Of a DNA stretch of 64,000 nt, positions 1 to 9,436 are shown one piece after another. The stretch covers positions 310,001-374,000 of the forward strand of contig NZ_SADE01000001.1 in NCBI RefSeq assembly GCF_004005845.1, in the 5' to 3' direction. Made by a program: the position numbers and the translations under genes. Numbering within the stretch: the first letter of the stretch is position 1; every line of letters starts with the position of its first letter. The notes under the pieces are model-generated. The model did no database searches and was not told the origin of the DNA. It worked only from the letters and a program-made list of their open reading frames with translations. The stretch comes from Hwanghaeella grinnelliae (lineage in GTDB: Bacteria; Pseudomonadota; Alphaproteobacteria; UBA8366; Aestuariispiraceae).

Positions 1-818
1 GCGCCTTTGTCCGACGGCAACGTCTTCCAATAGGCGACCGCTGCTTCCCACTGACCCGCCTTTGGCGCCATGGGACGACCCTTGAAATATTCGAAGGTTT
101 TCTCATCCGGTGCGATCAGACCGGCACGGGCGCCGCCTTCGATCGTCATGTTACAGACGGTCATACGCCCTTCGATGCTGAGGTCACGGATCGCCTGGCC
201 GGCATATTCAATGACATGGCCGGTGCCGCCGGCAGTCCCGATCTTGCCGATCAGGGCCAGAATGAGGTCCTTGGCGGTCACGCCTGGCGGCAAGGCGCCG
301 TCGACCGTGACACGCATGTTCTTGAGCGGCTTCTGCAGCAACGTCTGGGTGGCGAGCACATGCTCTACCTCGGACGTTCCAATGCCGAAGGCGAGTGCGC
401 CGAAAGCACCATGGGTCGCCGTGTGGCTATCGCCGCAGACGATTGTCGTGCCGGGCAGGGTGAAGCCCTGTTCCGGTCCGATGATGTGAACGATGCCCTG
501 GCGGATATCCGTTGTCTCGAAATAGGGCACGCCGAATTCAGCGACGTTCTTTTCCAAAGTTTCGACCTGCAGACGGCTTTCGGGATCGGCGATCCCAGCG
601 GACCGGTCGGAGGTCGGAACATTGTGGTCCGCCACGGCCAAGGTGGCGTCCGGGCGGCGGACCTTCCGCCCGGACATGCGCAGCCCTTCGAAGGCTTGTG
701 GGCTTGTCACTTCGTGAACCAAATGCCGATCGATATAAATAAGGCAGGTGCCGTCATCCTGTTGATCCACCAGATGACTTTCCCAGATCTTGTCGAATAG
801 CGTTTTCGGTTCTGACAT
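1..818 (-). CDS. leuC: 3-isopropylmalate dehydratase large subunit, 3' part missing at window edge
   Basis: LeuC with LeuD isomerises 2-isopropylmalate to 3-isopropylmalate in leucine biosynthesis, using a 4Fe-4S cluster as in aconitase. About 272 N-terminal residues are visible, starting [17 protein letters not shown]. Family marks include HNVPTSD, the [15 protein letters not shown] stretch and the signature [18 protein letters not shown]. The cluster cysteines lie further on, outside the window. The ATG at 818 is preceded by GGAGGG, which supports this start. The gene is downstream of rplS on the same strand but separated from it by a terminator, so it probably has its own promoter. Confidence 0.95.
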   Translation of the reverse strand, partial: MSEPKTLFDKIWESHLVDQQDDGTCLIYIDRHLVHEVTSPQAFEGLRMSGRKVRRPDATLAVADHNVPTSDRSAGIADPESRLQVETLEKNVAEFGVPYFETTDIRQGIVHIIGPEQGFTLPGTTIVCGDSHTATHGAFGALAFGIGTSEVEHVLATQTLLQKPLKNMRVTVDGALPPGVTAKDLILALIGKIGTAGGTGHVIEYAGQAIRDLSIEGRMTVCNMTIEGGARAGLIAPDEKTFEYFKGRPMAPKAGQWEAAVAYWKTLPSDKG

Positions 819-844
819 TCCCGGTTCCCTCCAAAACAATCAGA

Positions 845-869
845 CCTTCCCCGCCCGTTGCGGGGAAGG
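845..869 (-). terminator. intrinsic terminator after rplS
   Basis: A perfect 10-bp stem, CCTTCCCCGC and GCGGGGAAGG on the minus strand, encloses a 5-nt loop. It is followed on that strand by a T-rich run, TCTGATTGTTTT. It lies 16 bp beyond the rplS stop and before leuC, so it would end the ffh-to-rplS transcript. Confidence 0.75.
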
Positions 870-885
870 GTATGCGACGCCGAGA

Positions 886-1362
886 CTATTCCTCGGTCTT
901 GATTTCCGCTTCGGTCGCTTCGACCGGCGGTGCAGCTTGTGCCTGCAGTTCCGCGTCGCTCATCGCGGCCGCTGAAGCGGCAGCAGCCTTGCCACGGACG
1001 ACGCCGCGGGTGCGCTCGGAAATACGGGCCGACTTACCGGTCCGGCCACGCAGGTAGTAGAGCTTGGCGCGGCGGACTTTACCACGGCGCACCAGTTCGA
1101 CCCCGTCGATCCGCGGGCTGTACAGCGGGAACACACGTTCCACGCCTTCGCCGTAGGAAAGCTTGCGCACGGTGAAGGAGCTGTTCAGGCCGGCATTCTT
1201 GCGGGCGATGCAGACGCCTTCATAAGCCTGCACACGTTCGCGGTTGCCTTCGACAACCTTCACCAGAACACGCACGGTGTCGCCGGGACGGAAGTCGGGA
1301 ATGTTCTTCCCTTCCGTCAGCTTCCCGAGCTGTTCGCTTTCAAGCTGCTCGATAATGTTCAT
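886..1362 (-). CDS. rplS: 50S ribosomal protein L19 with acidic C-terminal tail
   Basis: L19 sits at the 30S-50S interface. The 158-residue product opens [12 protein letters not shown] and has the L19 core, including [20 protein letters not shown] and [20 protein letters not shown]. Bacterial L19 is usually about 115 to 130 residues; the extra length is an Ala/Glu-rich tail from roughly residue 125. The start at 1362 is chosen because AGAAAGGA lies just upstream and the core family begins there; an upstream in-frame start at 1446 would overlap trmD. It is the last gene of the ffh-rpsP-rimM-trmD-rplS run. Confidence 0.96.
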   Translation of the reverse strand: MNIIEQLESEQLGKLTEGKNIPDFRPGDTVRVLVKVVEGNRERVQAYEGVCIARKNAGLNSSFTVRKLSYGEGVERVFPLYSPRIDGVELVRRGKVRRAKLYYLRGRTGKSARISERTRGVVRGKAAAASAAAMSDAELQAQAAPPVEATEAEIKTEE

Positions 1363-1435
1363 CGGTCCGATCCTTTCTTTCAAAATCCTATACCTCCGTC
1401 CGAACCAATTAGGCGGAGGCGGGGTTCTTCGTGTT

Positions 1436-2182
1436 TTAACTTGCACTCATCCTGACACCGCCTGAGCGAACCTCACCGGAACCTTTGCCCGCGCGATAGC
1501 GCGTCCATAGGTCCGGCCGTCGGGTGCGGGTCGTCCGCTCCGCTTCGGCCAAGCGCCAGGCCTTGATATTTTCGTGATGGCCGGAAAGCAGAACTTCCGG
1601 CACATCCAAACCGTCCCAAGTGGCAGGCCTGGTGAAATGGGGATATTCCAGCAACCCTTCGGAAAAACTCTCTTCCTCCAGGGAGGCTTCGGCCCCCATG
1701 TAACCCGGCAACAGACGAAGGCTTGCATCCAGCAAGGCCATCGCCGCCAATTCTCCGCCGGACAGAACGAAATCGCCCAGGCTGACTTCGCGGATTTCCC
1801 GCTTGTCCAGCACGCGTTGGTCGATCCCTTCATACCGTCCGCACAACAGCGTCACACCGCCACCGGCCGCCAGATCAGCCGCCATCGCCTGGTCAAACAC
1901 CTCGCCGCGAGGGCTGAGATAAAGGACCGGGCCAGGTTGATCTTCGACGGAAGCCAAAGCCGCATCCACAACATCAGGCCGCATCACCATGCCGGGACCC
2001 CCGCCAAACGGCGTGTCGTCCACGGTATTGTGCTTGTCGGCGGCAAAGTCGCGAATATTCACCGTCTTCAACGACCAGAGTCCGGAATTCAGCGCCTTTC
2101 CCGACAGGGACAGGCCCAGAGGTCCCGGAAACATCTCAGGAAACAGCGTCAAAACCGTCGCCGCCCAGGGAGTTTGCGTCAT
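1436..2182 (-). CDS. trmD: tRNA (guanine-37-N1)-methyltransferase
   Basis: TrmD places the m1G37 mark in tRNAs that read codons beginning with C, using S-adenosylmethionine, and prevents +1 frameshifts. The 248-residue protein has the SPOUT trefoil-knot marks: [12 protein letters not shown] near the N-terminus, [33 protein letters not shown], and the SAM-binding [11 protein letters not shown] followed by [15 protein letters not shown]. Length matches the family. Its ATG shares one base with the rimM stop (TAATG), which points to translational coupling. Confidence 0.97.
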   Translation of the reverse strand: MTQTPWAATVLTLFPEMFPGPLGLSLSGKALNSGLWSLKTVNIRDFAADKHNTVDDTPFGGGPGMVMRPDVVDAALASVEDQPGPVLYLSPRGEVFDQAMAADLAAGGGVTLLCGRYEGIDQRVLDKREIREVSLGDFVLSGGELAAMALLDASLRLLPGYMGAEASLEEESFSEGLLEYPHFTRPATWDGLDVPEVLLSGHHENIKAWRLAEAERTTRTRRPDLWTRYRAGKGSGEVRSGGVRMSAS

Positions 2183-2772
2183 TATGCGTCCTCCCCTTGA
2201 GCATCGGGTTCATCTGCCCCTTCGACTTCCACCGCATCAACTTCAGTCGGCGGAATAACCGTTGCGGTACCGGCAACAAGGTCGATCGTCGGAACCACTT
2301 CCCGGGTGAAGGGAAGGTAGGTCATTCCGGCATCGTCCAGCGCAACCTCAAGCAGGTCGCCGGCACCGAAATCATAGACCGCCTTGATCAGACCGTGCGG
2401 ACTACCATCGGCCAACACCGTGCGCAGGCCGATCAGGTCCGCATGGTAGAACTCGTCTTCCTCCGTTTCCGGCAATGCGGAGCGGTGGATGAAGAGTTTT
2501 TGACCTTTCAGGTCTTCCGCCGCGTTGCGGTCGGCAATGCCGTCCATGCGGACGATCAACTGACCCTTGGCCTCACCGACGATATCCATCTGGAAGGTCT
2601 TGCGGCCGGTCTGGTCGCTCAACAGTCCATAGGCAACCATATCCGACGGTTCCTCGGTGAAGCTCTTCACCTTGACCAAACCACGCACCCCGTGTGGCGC
2701 GGTGACAACACCGACCAGCACCAGGTCTGAGGCCTGTTTGGTTCCGTCTTTCATGATCGATCCGTCCGGCAT
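2182..2772 (-). CDS. rimM: 16S rRNA processing protein RimM
   Basis: RimM binds ribosomal protein S19 and helps mature the 30S head. The 196-residue reading contains the N-terminal barrel ([20 protein letters not shown]) and the PRC-barrel region with [10 protein letters not shown] and [20 protein letters not shown]. The last 25 residues are acidic. Two starts are possible: ATG 2772, or ATG 2754, which has GGACGGA upstream. The sequence does not decide; the conserved fold begins after both. It lies between rpsP and trmD as in most proteobacteria. Confidence 0.93.
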   Translation of the reverse strand: MPDGSIMKDGTKQASDLVLVGVVTAPHGVRGLVKVKSFTEEPSDMVAYGLLSDQTGRKTFQMDIVGEAKGQLIVRMDGIADRNAAEDLKGQKLFIHRSALPETEEDEFYHADLIGLRTVLADGSPHGLIKAVYDFGAGDLLEVALDDAGMTYLPFTREVVPTIDLVAGTATVIPPTEVDAVEVEGADEPDAQGEDA

Positions 2773-2852
2773 CGTGCGATCCGACTATCCCGTTAGGTTG
2801 ACGACCGAGAGAATTGGGCCGGGCTTTCGCCCTGCCTTGCATCCCCAGCGGC

Positions 2853-3284
2853 TTACGCCTCGGTCGTTTCTTCCGCGGGGGGTTCCTCGGCGGCAGCTTC
2901 CTCGACAGGGGCTTCCTCAGCTGGGGCGGCGGCGGCTTCTTCAGCGGCCTTAGCCTTTTCCTGCTTCGCTTCCAGGCGTTCCTTGGCTTTTTCGCCCGGC
3001 GCGCTCTTCTGCGGCTGTTCGTTGAAGGTCCGCTTCACGACACCGGCGTCGTCAAGGAACCGCGCGATGCGGTCAGACGGCTTGGCGCCTTGTTCCATCC
3101 AATGCTTCACGCGGTCCAGGTCGATCACGACCCGGTCCGGGTGTCCTTTGGGGACCATCGGGTTGTGGTGGCCGATCTTTTCGATGAAGCGGCCGTCCCG
3201 GGGCATGCGGCTGTCTGCGACAACGATGCGGTAGAACGGGCGCTTCTTGGCCCCACCACGGGCCATACGGATTTTGAGGGACAT
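2853..3284 (-). CDS. rpsP: 30S ribosomal protein S16 with long Ala/Glu-rich tail
   Basis: S16 is an early 30S assembly protein. The first 80 or so of 143 residues form the S16 fold ([20 protein letters not shown] at the N-terminus, then [13 protein letters not shown]). Residues from about 90 to the end are low-complexity Ala, Glu and Lys, longer than the usual S16 of 80 to 90 residues; such tails are known in alphaproteobacteria. It is 88 bp downstream of ffh on the same strand. Confidence 0.96.
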   Translation of the reverse strand: MSLKIRMARGGAKKRPFYRIVVADSRMPRDGRFIEKIGHHNPMVPKGHPDRVVIDLDRVKHWMEQGAKPSDRIARFLDDAGVVKRTFNEQPQKSAPGEKAKERLEAKQEKAKAAEEAAAAPAEEAPVEEAAAEEPPAEETTEA

Positions 3285-3372
3285 GTTGTCTTTCTCTCCA
3301 GTTGCACCAATAAAATTTCAAACCAATCGCGCGTCCTTGCGGACCCGCTACTCAACCATTCGACGGCCGCGC

Positions 3373-4794
3373 TCAGCGCATGCCGCCAGGCGGCATCAGA
3401 CCGGGCGGTAAACCGCCACCCTTGCCCATCATGCCACCCATGGATCTCATCAGGCCCTTCTGGCCCAGTTTCCCCATCTTCTTCATCATCTTCGCCATGG
3501 TCTGGTGCTGCTTCAGCAGCTTGTTGACCTCCTGCACGGAAGTCCCCGATCCATTCGCGATGCGTTGCTTGCGCGACGCGTGAATAACCTTCGGATTGCG
3601 CCGTTCCTTCGCCGTCATCGACGAGATGATCGCTTCCTGGCGCTTCAGCAGCCCTTCGTCCAGGTTGGCGTTCTTCATCTGATCTTTCATCTTGCCGATG
3701 CCCGGCAACATCCCCATCAGACCTTGAAGACCGCCCATCTTGCGCATCTGCTTCAACTGATCGGCCAAATCGTTCAGGTCGAATTCGCCTTTCTGGATCT
3801 TCTTTGCCAGACGTTCGGCGTCTTCTTCCTGGATCGTCTCGCGCGCTTTTTCGACCAGGCTGACGACGTCGCCCATACCCAGGATGCGGCCGGCGATACG
3901 GTCGGCGTGGAACTCTTCCAACTCGTCCAGCTTTTCGCCGACACCCAGCAGTTTGATCGGGCATTGCGTGACAGCGCGCATTGAAAGTGCCGCACCGCCA
4001 CGGGCGTCACCGTCGACGCGGGTCAACATGATTCCGGTCAGACCGACGCGTTTGTTGAAGCTGTCGGCGACGTTCACCGCGTCCTGACCGGTCATGGCGT
4101 CGGCGACCAACATGACTTCAGACGGGTTCGTCGCGGTCTTTACCGCGGCGACTTCCGCCATCAGGCCTTCGTCCACATGCAATCGGCCAGCGGTATCAAG
4201 CATGACGACGTCATAGCCGCCGAACCGTCCCGCCTGCATGGCGCGCTTGGCGATATCGACAGGTTGCTGACCGGCAACGATCGGCAGGGTGGATACCTCG
4301 GCCTGCTCACCCAAAATTTTCAACTGTTCCTGCGCGGCGGGGCGGTAGACGTCCAACGACGCCATCAGAACCTTCTTTTTGTCGCGCTGCTGCAGGCGGC
4401 GGGCGATCTTCGCGGTGGACGTCGTCTTACCGGAACCCTGCAAGCCAACCATCAGGAACGCGACCGGCGGCTCACCCAGCAGGTTCAGCCCTTCCGGGGC
4501 AGGCGGCGTGCCGTCCTCGCTGGGGGCGGCGCCGCCCAGCATTTCGACCAGTCCGTCATGGACGATCTTGACGACCATCTGGCCAGGAGTGACCGATTTC
4601 AAGACTTCCTGACCGACGGCACGTTCTTTCACCTGGGCGATGAAATCGCGGACGACTGGCAGGGCGACATCGGCTTCGAGTAAGGCGAGACGCACGTCGC
4701 GCATGGCCTGGTCGACGTCGGACTCCTTCAGCGCACCCCGGCGCCTTAAGCCGTCCAGGACGGATCCAAGCTTATCGCTTAGTGAGTCAAACAT
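3373..4794 (-). CDS. ffh: signal recognition particle protein Ffh
   Basis: Ffh binds 4.5S RNA and signal sequences of nascent membrane proteins and hands them to FtsY. The 473-residue protein has an N domain, a GTPase domain with GLQGSGKTT at about residues 117-125, DTAGR at 200-204 and a TRVDGD specificity motif, then a Met-rich M domain ending GLPPGLMPPGGMR. The start ATG at 4794 (MFDSLSDKLGSVLDGL) matches the family; the frame stays open upstream but without Ffh-like sequence. The partner gene ftsY lies 2.4 kb away on the opposite strand. Confidence 0.97.
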   Translation of the reverse strand: MFDSLSDKLGSVLDGLRRRGALKESDVDQAMRDVRLALLEADVALPVVRDFIAQVKERAVGQEVLKSVTPGQMVVKIVHDGLVEMLGGAAPSEDGTPPAPEGLNLLGEPPVAFLMVGLQGSGKTTSTAKIARRLQQRDKKKVLMASLDVYRPAAQEQLKILGEQAEVSTLPIVAGQQPVDIAKRAMQAGRFGGYDVVMLDTAGRLHVDEGLMAEVAAVKTATNPSEVMLVADAMTGQDAVNVADSFNKRVGLTGIMLTRVDGDARGGAALSMRAVTQCPIKLLGVGEKLDELEEFHADRIAGRILGMGDVVSLVEKARETIQEEDAERLAKKIQKGEFDLNDLADQLKQMRKMGGLQGLMGMLPGIGKMKDQMKNANLDEGLLKRQEAIISSMTAKERRNPKVIHASRKQRIANGSGTSVQEVNKLLKQHQTMAKMMKKMGKLGQKGLMRSMGGMMGKGGGLPPGLMPPGGMR

Positions 4795-5107
4795 GCTCAG
4801 CCTAGCCTTTCTTCTAGCCCAAAATTCCCATCCAACCCGCCGTCGATTCACATTGCCAAACGCGCAACGCAAAACGCGCCAGTGCGCGAAACTCGCGGAC
4901 TGGCGTGACCCCGTGGGACCTGAAAGCCGACGGATTGGTCTTGAATGCGGCGGGTTGTAAGGGTTTGCGCGTCCCGCGTCAACCCACACCGGACTGCGCC
5001 GCCTTAGTGTAGTCTGAGGTACCATCGTTGCCAAATAGCCGGTGCTCGCCATATAAGGCGGGCGAAGAGTCCTTAATTAAGGGCGCAAACACGTTTGGAA
5101 CGGCGGC
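4795..5107. other. intergenic region between divergent ffh and dapF, with a 12-bp palindrome
   Basis: This 313-bp stretch separates two divergent operons and should hold both promoters. No convincing gene is present. A perfect palindrome, CCTTAATTAAGG at 5071-5082, lies 25 bp before the dapF ATG. A G/C-rich stretch of alternating CGCGC blocks runs at about 4858-4895 on the ffh side. No clear -10/-35 pair could be assigned. Confidence 0.4.
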
Positions 5108-5923
5108 ATGATCCCCTTCGTGAAGATGCATGGCTTGGGCAACGATTTCGTCATCGTGGACGACCGCGATGGCGCGTTCGCGCTCGACCGGGCGACGCGG
5201 CAGGCGATGGCCGACCGGCGCCGGGGGATCGGCTGTGACCAACTGTTAGTCCTGGAAAAGCCGAACAACGGGCACGGGGACGTCTTTATGCGGGTCTACA
5301 ATCCGGACGGTGGCGAGGTCGAGGCCTGCGGCAACGGCACGCGCTGCGTAGCGGCCTTGGTGATGGATGAAGGCACTAAGGACGCCCTGGGTGTGGAGAC
5401 GGTTGCCGGTATCCTGGCCAGTACGCGCAATCCGGATGATACAGTTTCCGTCGATATGGGTGAGCCGCGCCTGCGCTGGGATCAGATTCCCCTGGCGCGG
5501 GAAATGGACACGCTTTCCGTCGACATGACCTATATCCCCTATTCCGATCCGGTGGCGGTCAATATGGGCAACCCGCACATCGTCTTCTTTGTGGACGACG
5601 CGGAAGCGGTCCCGTTGGAGGAATGCGGCCCGGTACTGGAGAACGATCCGCTGTTGCCGGAACGCGCGAATATCGAATTCGTCTCAAAGAATCCGGATGG
5701 AAGTCTGCGCATGCGGGTTTGGGAGCGCACTGCCGGGATTACCCAGGCCTGCGGCTCCGGAGCCTGCGCGGTTGTCGTCGCGGCGACGCGCCGTGGGCTC
5801 GTCGACCGGAAGGCGCGCATTCATCTGGACGGCGGGGCGCTGGATCTGGAATGGCGCGAGGACGGCCATGTCATCATGACCGGACCCACCGCGTTCAGTT
5901 TCAGGGGCGAGTGGATGCAATGA
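5108..5923 (+). CDS. dapF: diaminopimelate epimerase
   Basis: DapF interconverts LL- and meso-diaminopimelate for lysine and peptidoglycan synthesis, without a cofactor, using two cysteines as acid and base. Both are visible in the 271-residue protein: C74 in EACGNGTRC and C215 in TQACGSGAC. The N-terminus MIPFVKMHGLGNDFVIVDDR is typical. A purine-rich GGAACGGCGGC precedes the ATG. The stop overlaps the start of mtaB (ATGA), so the two are translationally coupled. Confidence 0.97.
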   Translation: MIPFVKMHGLGNDFVIVDDRDGAFALDRATRQAMADRRRGIGCDQLLVLEKPNNGHGDVFMRVYNPDGGEVEACGNGTRCVAALVMDEGTKDALGVETVAGILASTRNPDDTVSVDMGEPRLRWDQIPLAREMDTLSVDMTYIPYSDPVAVNMGNPHIVFFVDDAEAVPLEECGPVLENDPLLPERANIEFVSKNPDGSLRMRVWERTAGITQACGSGACAVVVAATRRGLVDRKARIHLDGGALDLEWREDGHVIMTGPTAFSFRGEWMQ

Positions 5924-7191
5924 CCCAACCGCGCCCCAACATTCCTCAGGTCGTCACGTTTGGCTGCCGGCTGAATGCCTACGAGTCCGAGGTCATGCGG
6001 AATAACGCATTGGCGGCGGGCCTGGGAAACGCCATCGTCTTCAACACCTGCGCCGTAACGGCGGAGGCCGAACGGCAGGCGCGCCAGGCGATCCGCAAGG
6101 CGCGGCGCGAAAATCCGGATGCCCGCATCATCGTCACCGGCTGCGCCGCCCAGGTGAATCCTGAGCGTTATGCCGGGATGGCCGAGGTCGATCAGGTTCT
6201 GGGAAATGAAGAAAAGCTCAGGCCGGAAAGTTTCCTAGCCGAGACGACGGAACGCGTCCTCGTCAATGACATCATGTCGGTGACCGAGACAGCGGGGCAT
6301 CTGGTTGATGGTTTGACTGACCGGGCCCGTGCCTTTGTCCAGGTCCAGAATGGCTGCGATCATCGCTGCACCTTCTGCATTATCCCTTATGGCCGGGGTA
6401 ACAGCCGGTCCGTTCCCATGGGTGAAGTGGTTCGCCAAGTCCGCGCCCTGGTGGAGAACGGTTACAAGGAAGTCGTCCTGACCGGTGTCGATATCACGTC
6501 TTACGGTCCCGACCTGCCGGGCGCGCCGAGTTTGGGACAGATGGTCCGGCGGCTACTTGCCCTGGTGCCCGATCTTCCGCGGCTTCGGATTTCCTCGATC
6601 GATTGCATCGAGATGGATGACGACTTGTTTCGCCTGATTGCGGAAGAACCGCGCTTGATGCCGCACCTGCACCTATCCCTGCAGGCGGGTGACGACATGA
6701 TTCTAAAGCGGATGAAGCGTCGGCATATGCGGGCGGAGGCAATCGCGCTTACCAACCGCCTCCGCGCGGTCCGTCCCGACATCGTCTTCGGCGCCGACCT
6801 GATTGCAGGCTTCCCGACCGAGACGGAAGAGATGTTCCGCAATACGCTCGGTATCGTCGAGGAATGCGGCCTGACCTATCTTCACGTCTTTCCTTATTCG
6901 GAACGGGAAGGGACCCCTGCAGCGCGTATTCCGAACCAGGTGCCCAAGGCGGAACGCAAGGACCGAGCCCGCCGTTTGCGTGAATTGGGCGAAGAGCGCT
7001 TTGCTGCCTATCTGAACAGCCGGGTTGGCGCGACCGAACGCGTCCTGGTCGAAAAGGACGGTGAGGGACGGACCGAAGGGTTCGCGCCTGTCGCCGTTGC
7101 CGGCAAGCCCGGCGATCTTTTGGATGTCATCATTACAGGGACCGACGGGCATGCCCTCACCGCCCGTCCATTGGCGGAGTGTGCTGCCTGA
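5920..7191 (+). CDS. mtaB: tRNA t6A methylthiotransferase MtaB
   Basis: MtaB is a radical-SAM enzyme that turns t6A37 into ms2t6A37 in tRNAs. The 423-residue protein has an N-terminal UPF0004 domain with three cluster cysteines (C16, C44, C75), the radical-SAM CxxxCxxC motif at C146, C150 and C153 within QNGCDHRCTFCIIPYGRG, and a C-terminal TRAM-like region. MtaB rather than MiaB is inferred from the TFGCRLNAYESEVM opening. The start at 5920 overlaps the dapF stop by 4 bp; a longer in-frame opening at 5623 lies inside dapF and is not used. Confidence 0.92.
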   Translation: MTQPRPNIPQVVTFGCRLNAYESEVMRNNALAAGLGNAIVFNTCAVTAEAERQARQAIRKARRENPDARIIVTGCAAQVNPERYAGMAEVDQVLGNEEKLRPESFLAETTERVLVNDIMSVTETAGHLVDGLTDRARAFVQVQNGCDHRCTFCIIPYGRGNSRSVPMGEVVRQVRALVENGYKEVVLTGVDITSYGPDLPGAPSLGQMVRRLLALVPDLPRLRISSIDCIEMDDDLFRLIAEEPRLMPHLHLSLQAGDDMILKRMKRRHMRAEAIALTNRLRAVRPDIVFGADLIAGFPTETEEMFRNTLGIVEECGLTYLHVFPYSEREGTPAARIPNQVPKAERKDRARRLRELGEERFAAYLNSRVGATERVLVEKDGEGRTEGFAPVAVAGKPGDLLDVIITGTDGHALTARPLAECAA

Positions 7192-7192
7192 C

Positions 7193-8110
7193 ATGTCCTG
7201 GTTTCAGCGTATCAAAGAAGGCTTGCGGAAATCCTCTTCGCGACTCGCGTCGGGGATTACCGATATTTTCACCAAACGGAAGTTGGACGCCGCCGCGGTA
7301 GAGGAACTCGAGGATCTGCTGGTCATGGCGGACCTTGGTCCGGCGACCGCGGCGAAACTGGCGGCTGCGATCTCCAAGGAACGTTTCGACAAGGAAGTCG
7401 ATCCCGATGAGATACGCGGTGCGCTTGCCGACGAGGTGGCGGCGATCCTGGAACCCGTTGCCAAGCCGCTTACTACCGACAGCGGCGCAAAGCCGCATGT
7501 GGTGCTGGTCGCCGGGGTCAACGGCAGTGGCAAAACAACCACGATCGGCAAATTCGCGAAACATCTGCAGGCCGAAGGCAAGACCGTAATGCTCGCCGCC
7601 GGTGATACATTTCGTGCAGCGGCCATCGAACAGTTGAAGGTGTGGGGTGATCGGACGGGGGCGACCGTTGTCGCGAAGGAACAAGGGGCGGATGCCGCAG
7701 GTCTGGCCTTCGACGCGATCGAGCGCGCCCGCCGTGAAGGGGTCGATGTTCTCTTGATCGATACGGCCGGGCGATTGCACAACAAATCCGGCCTGATGGA
7801 AGAGTTGAAGAAGATCGTGCGCGTTATCCGCAAAATGGATGAAACCGCGCCACACGATGTTCTGTTGGTTCTGGACGCCACCACCGGGCAGAACGCGATC
7901 GCACAGGTTGAGACCTTCAAGGAAATGGTCAATGTGACAGGGCTGGTGGTCACCAAACTGGACGGGACGGCGAAGGGCGGTGTGCTGGTTGCGCTCGCCG
8001 AACGTTTTGCCTTGCCGGTCCATGCCATCGGTGTTGGCGAGCAGGCAGACGATCTGCGGCCCTTCGCGGCGCGGGACTTTGCCCGGGGCCTTATGGGATT
8101 GGAAGACTAG
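7193..8110 (+). CDS. ftsY: signal recognition particle receptor FtsY
   Basis: FtsY is the membrane-bound GTPase that receives Ffh-ribosome complexes. The 305-residue protein begins MSWFQRIKEGLRKSSSRL, a basic amphipathic start, and has GVNGSGKTT at about residues 108-116, DTAGRLHNKSGLM and TKLDGTAKGG. It lacks the long acidic A domain of E. coli FtsY, as in most alphaproteobacteria. It starts one base after the mtaB stop, so dapF, mtaB and ftsY form one operon. Confidence 0.96.
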   Translation: MSWFQRIKEGLRKSSSRLASGITDIFTKRKLDAAAVEELEDLLVMADLGPATAAKLAAAISKERFDKEVDPDEIRGALADEVAAILEPVAKPLTTDSGAKPHVVLVAGVNGSGKTTTIGKFAKHLQAEGKTVMLAAGDTFRAAAIEQLKVWGDRTGATVVAKEQGADAAGLAFDAIERARREGVDVLLIDTAGRLHNKSGLMEELKKIVRVIRKMDETAPHDVLLVLDATTGQNAIAQVETFKEMVNVTGLVVTKLDGTAKGGVLVALAERFALPVHAIGVGEQADDLRPFAARDFARGLMGLED

Positions 8111-8257
8111 GGCGGTCTGGACGGCGCTGAGCCGCGCTTTCAAAATGCCTTATGTAATTCTGCAGAGTGCGGCTGCCAGTAACAGCCTCGCAAACCGCAT
8201 CGCCCATAGGGCTGCTCACATAAGGAAATAAACGGATCAGCTTCACCAATTCCGGTA

Positions 8258-9328
8258 TCAGGAATCGGCGAATTTCTTTTTCGCTTCCGCGAGGCTTTGA
8301 AGCAGTTGCCGGCCTGTATCCCCGCCGTCCCCGGCCACCTTCTGATTGATCACGACTTTGACAAGGTCGATATGCGAGTCGATCAAGTCCAGCAATTGGG
8401 GCGTGACCGTCGCATGTTCCTTGGTGATGTCGTAGAGGGACTTGCCGATTTGGGAAATCAGCGGGTAGCCGAAAATGCCACCCTGGCCGCGGAGTTCCAA
8501 CGCCATCGTGTGGATGACCGCGAACTGTTCCGTCGCCTGATCCGGGTCCTCCACAGCGCGGTGATGGGCCTGCTGCAGCTCCTCGATCGACTCTTTGACC
8601 CAATCCGCGTAATCGGTCGACATGTTTTGGATTTTCTCTTCCGCAGCCTTCAGCAAGCTTGCGTCGAACGGGGGATCGTCGGAATCCTTGACGCCGGTCG
8701 AAAGCTTTTGCTTAAGCGATTTTGGCAGTTTGAAGAGCCAGACACGTTTCTTCGTGTTCTTCATTTTCGACATGTCTTTGCCGGAATAGAGCGTCTCTAT
8801 ATCGTCTTTCGTGGTCTTGCGCCGCTCCTCCTCGAAAGGCTTGTCCTGACGTCTGCGTTCCGGGCCGAAATAGGTCGGGCAATATATATAGGGGCGCGGA
8901 TGTTCGATGACGGCGGTCATGCGTTTTGCCAGCGCTTCCGCGGAAAAAGGCTTCGCCATGAACTCGTCCACGCCGGCGTCCCGGCAGGCAAACAGTACTT
9001 CCTTGTCCGCCGCGGCGGAAACCATCAGGAAAGGCATGAAACGGTCGGGGGATTTGCCCGCAAGGCGGATCCATCGCAACAGCATTCCGCCGTCCACGAC
9101 AGGCATGACATAATCGCTGATGATCATGTCCACGCCGGTCTTCCCCACCATGCTTTCACCTTGGATTGCGGCGGTGGGGGCCATGAATTGTATCGCTTCC
9201 TGCCCGTTTTCAGCCGTCATCACACGCTCGACACCCAATGCGCGCAACGTGGTTACCAACAGACTGCGCATGAAGCGCGAGTCTTCGACGACAAGAACGG
9301 AAAGACGGGAAAAATCGTATCGTGCCAT
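8258..9328 (-). CDS. receiver-domain protein with Hpt-like C-terminal domain
   Basis: The first 130 or so of 356 residues form a CheY-like receiver: D16 in VVEDSRF, the phosphoacceptor D72 in MIISDYVMPVVDG and K116 in AKPFSAEA. A linker with YFGPERRRQ follows. The last 110 residues are helical and resemble a histidine phosphotransfer domain, with LELRGQGGIFGYPL in the place of the Hpt core. The position where Hpt proteins carry the phosphorylated histidine appears to be leucine; the nearest His is about five residues upstream in IHTMALEL. There is no output DNA-binding domain, so it probably acts by protein contact. The start at 9328 (MARYDFSRLSV) is preferred to 9385. No kinase gene is nearby. 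Confidence 0.8.
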   Translation of the reverse strand: MARYDFSRLSVLVVEDSRFMRSLLVTTLRALGVERVMTAENGQEAIQFMAPTAAIQGESMVGKTGVDMIISDYVMPVVDGGMLLRWIRLAGKSPDRFMPFLMVSAAADKEVLFACRDAGVDEFMAKPFSAEALAKRMTAVIEHPRPYIYCPTYFGPERRRQDKPFEEERRKTTKDDIETLYSGKDMSKMKNTKKRVWLFKLPKSLKQKLSTGVKDSDDPPFDASLLKAAEEKIQNMSTDYADWVKESIEELQQAHHRAVEDPDQATEQFAVIHTMALELRGQGGIFGYPLISQIGKSLYDITKEHATVTPQLLDLIDSHIDLVKVVINQKVAGDGGDTGRQLLQSLAEAKKKFADS

Positions 9329-9436
9329 GGGCTGTTCAACCGGTCCTACAAAAAACAGGACGACCGCGGCCCGCTTGTCGCACACAGTCGATTTGAACCG
9401 TGACGGTCATCGTCCCCTCCCTATGGGTTCGAAAAC

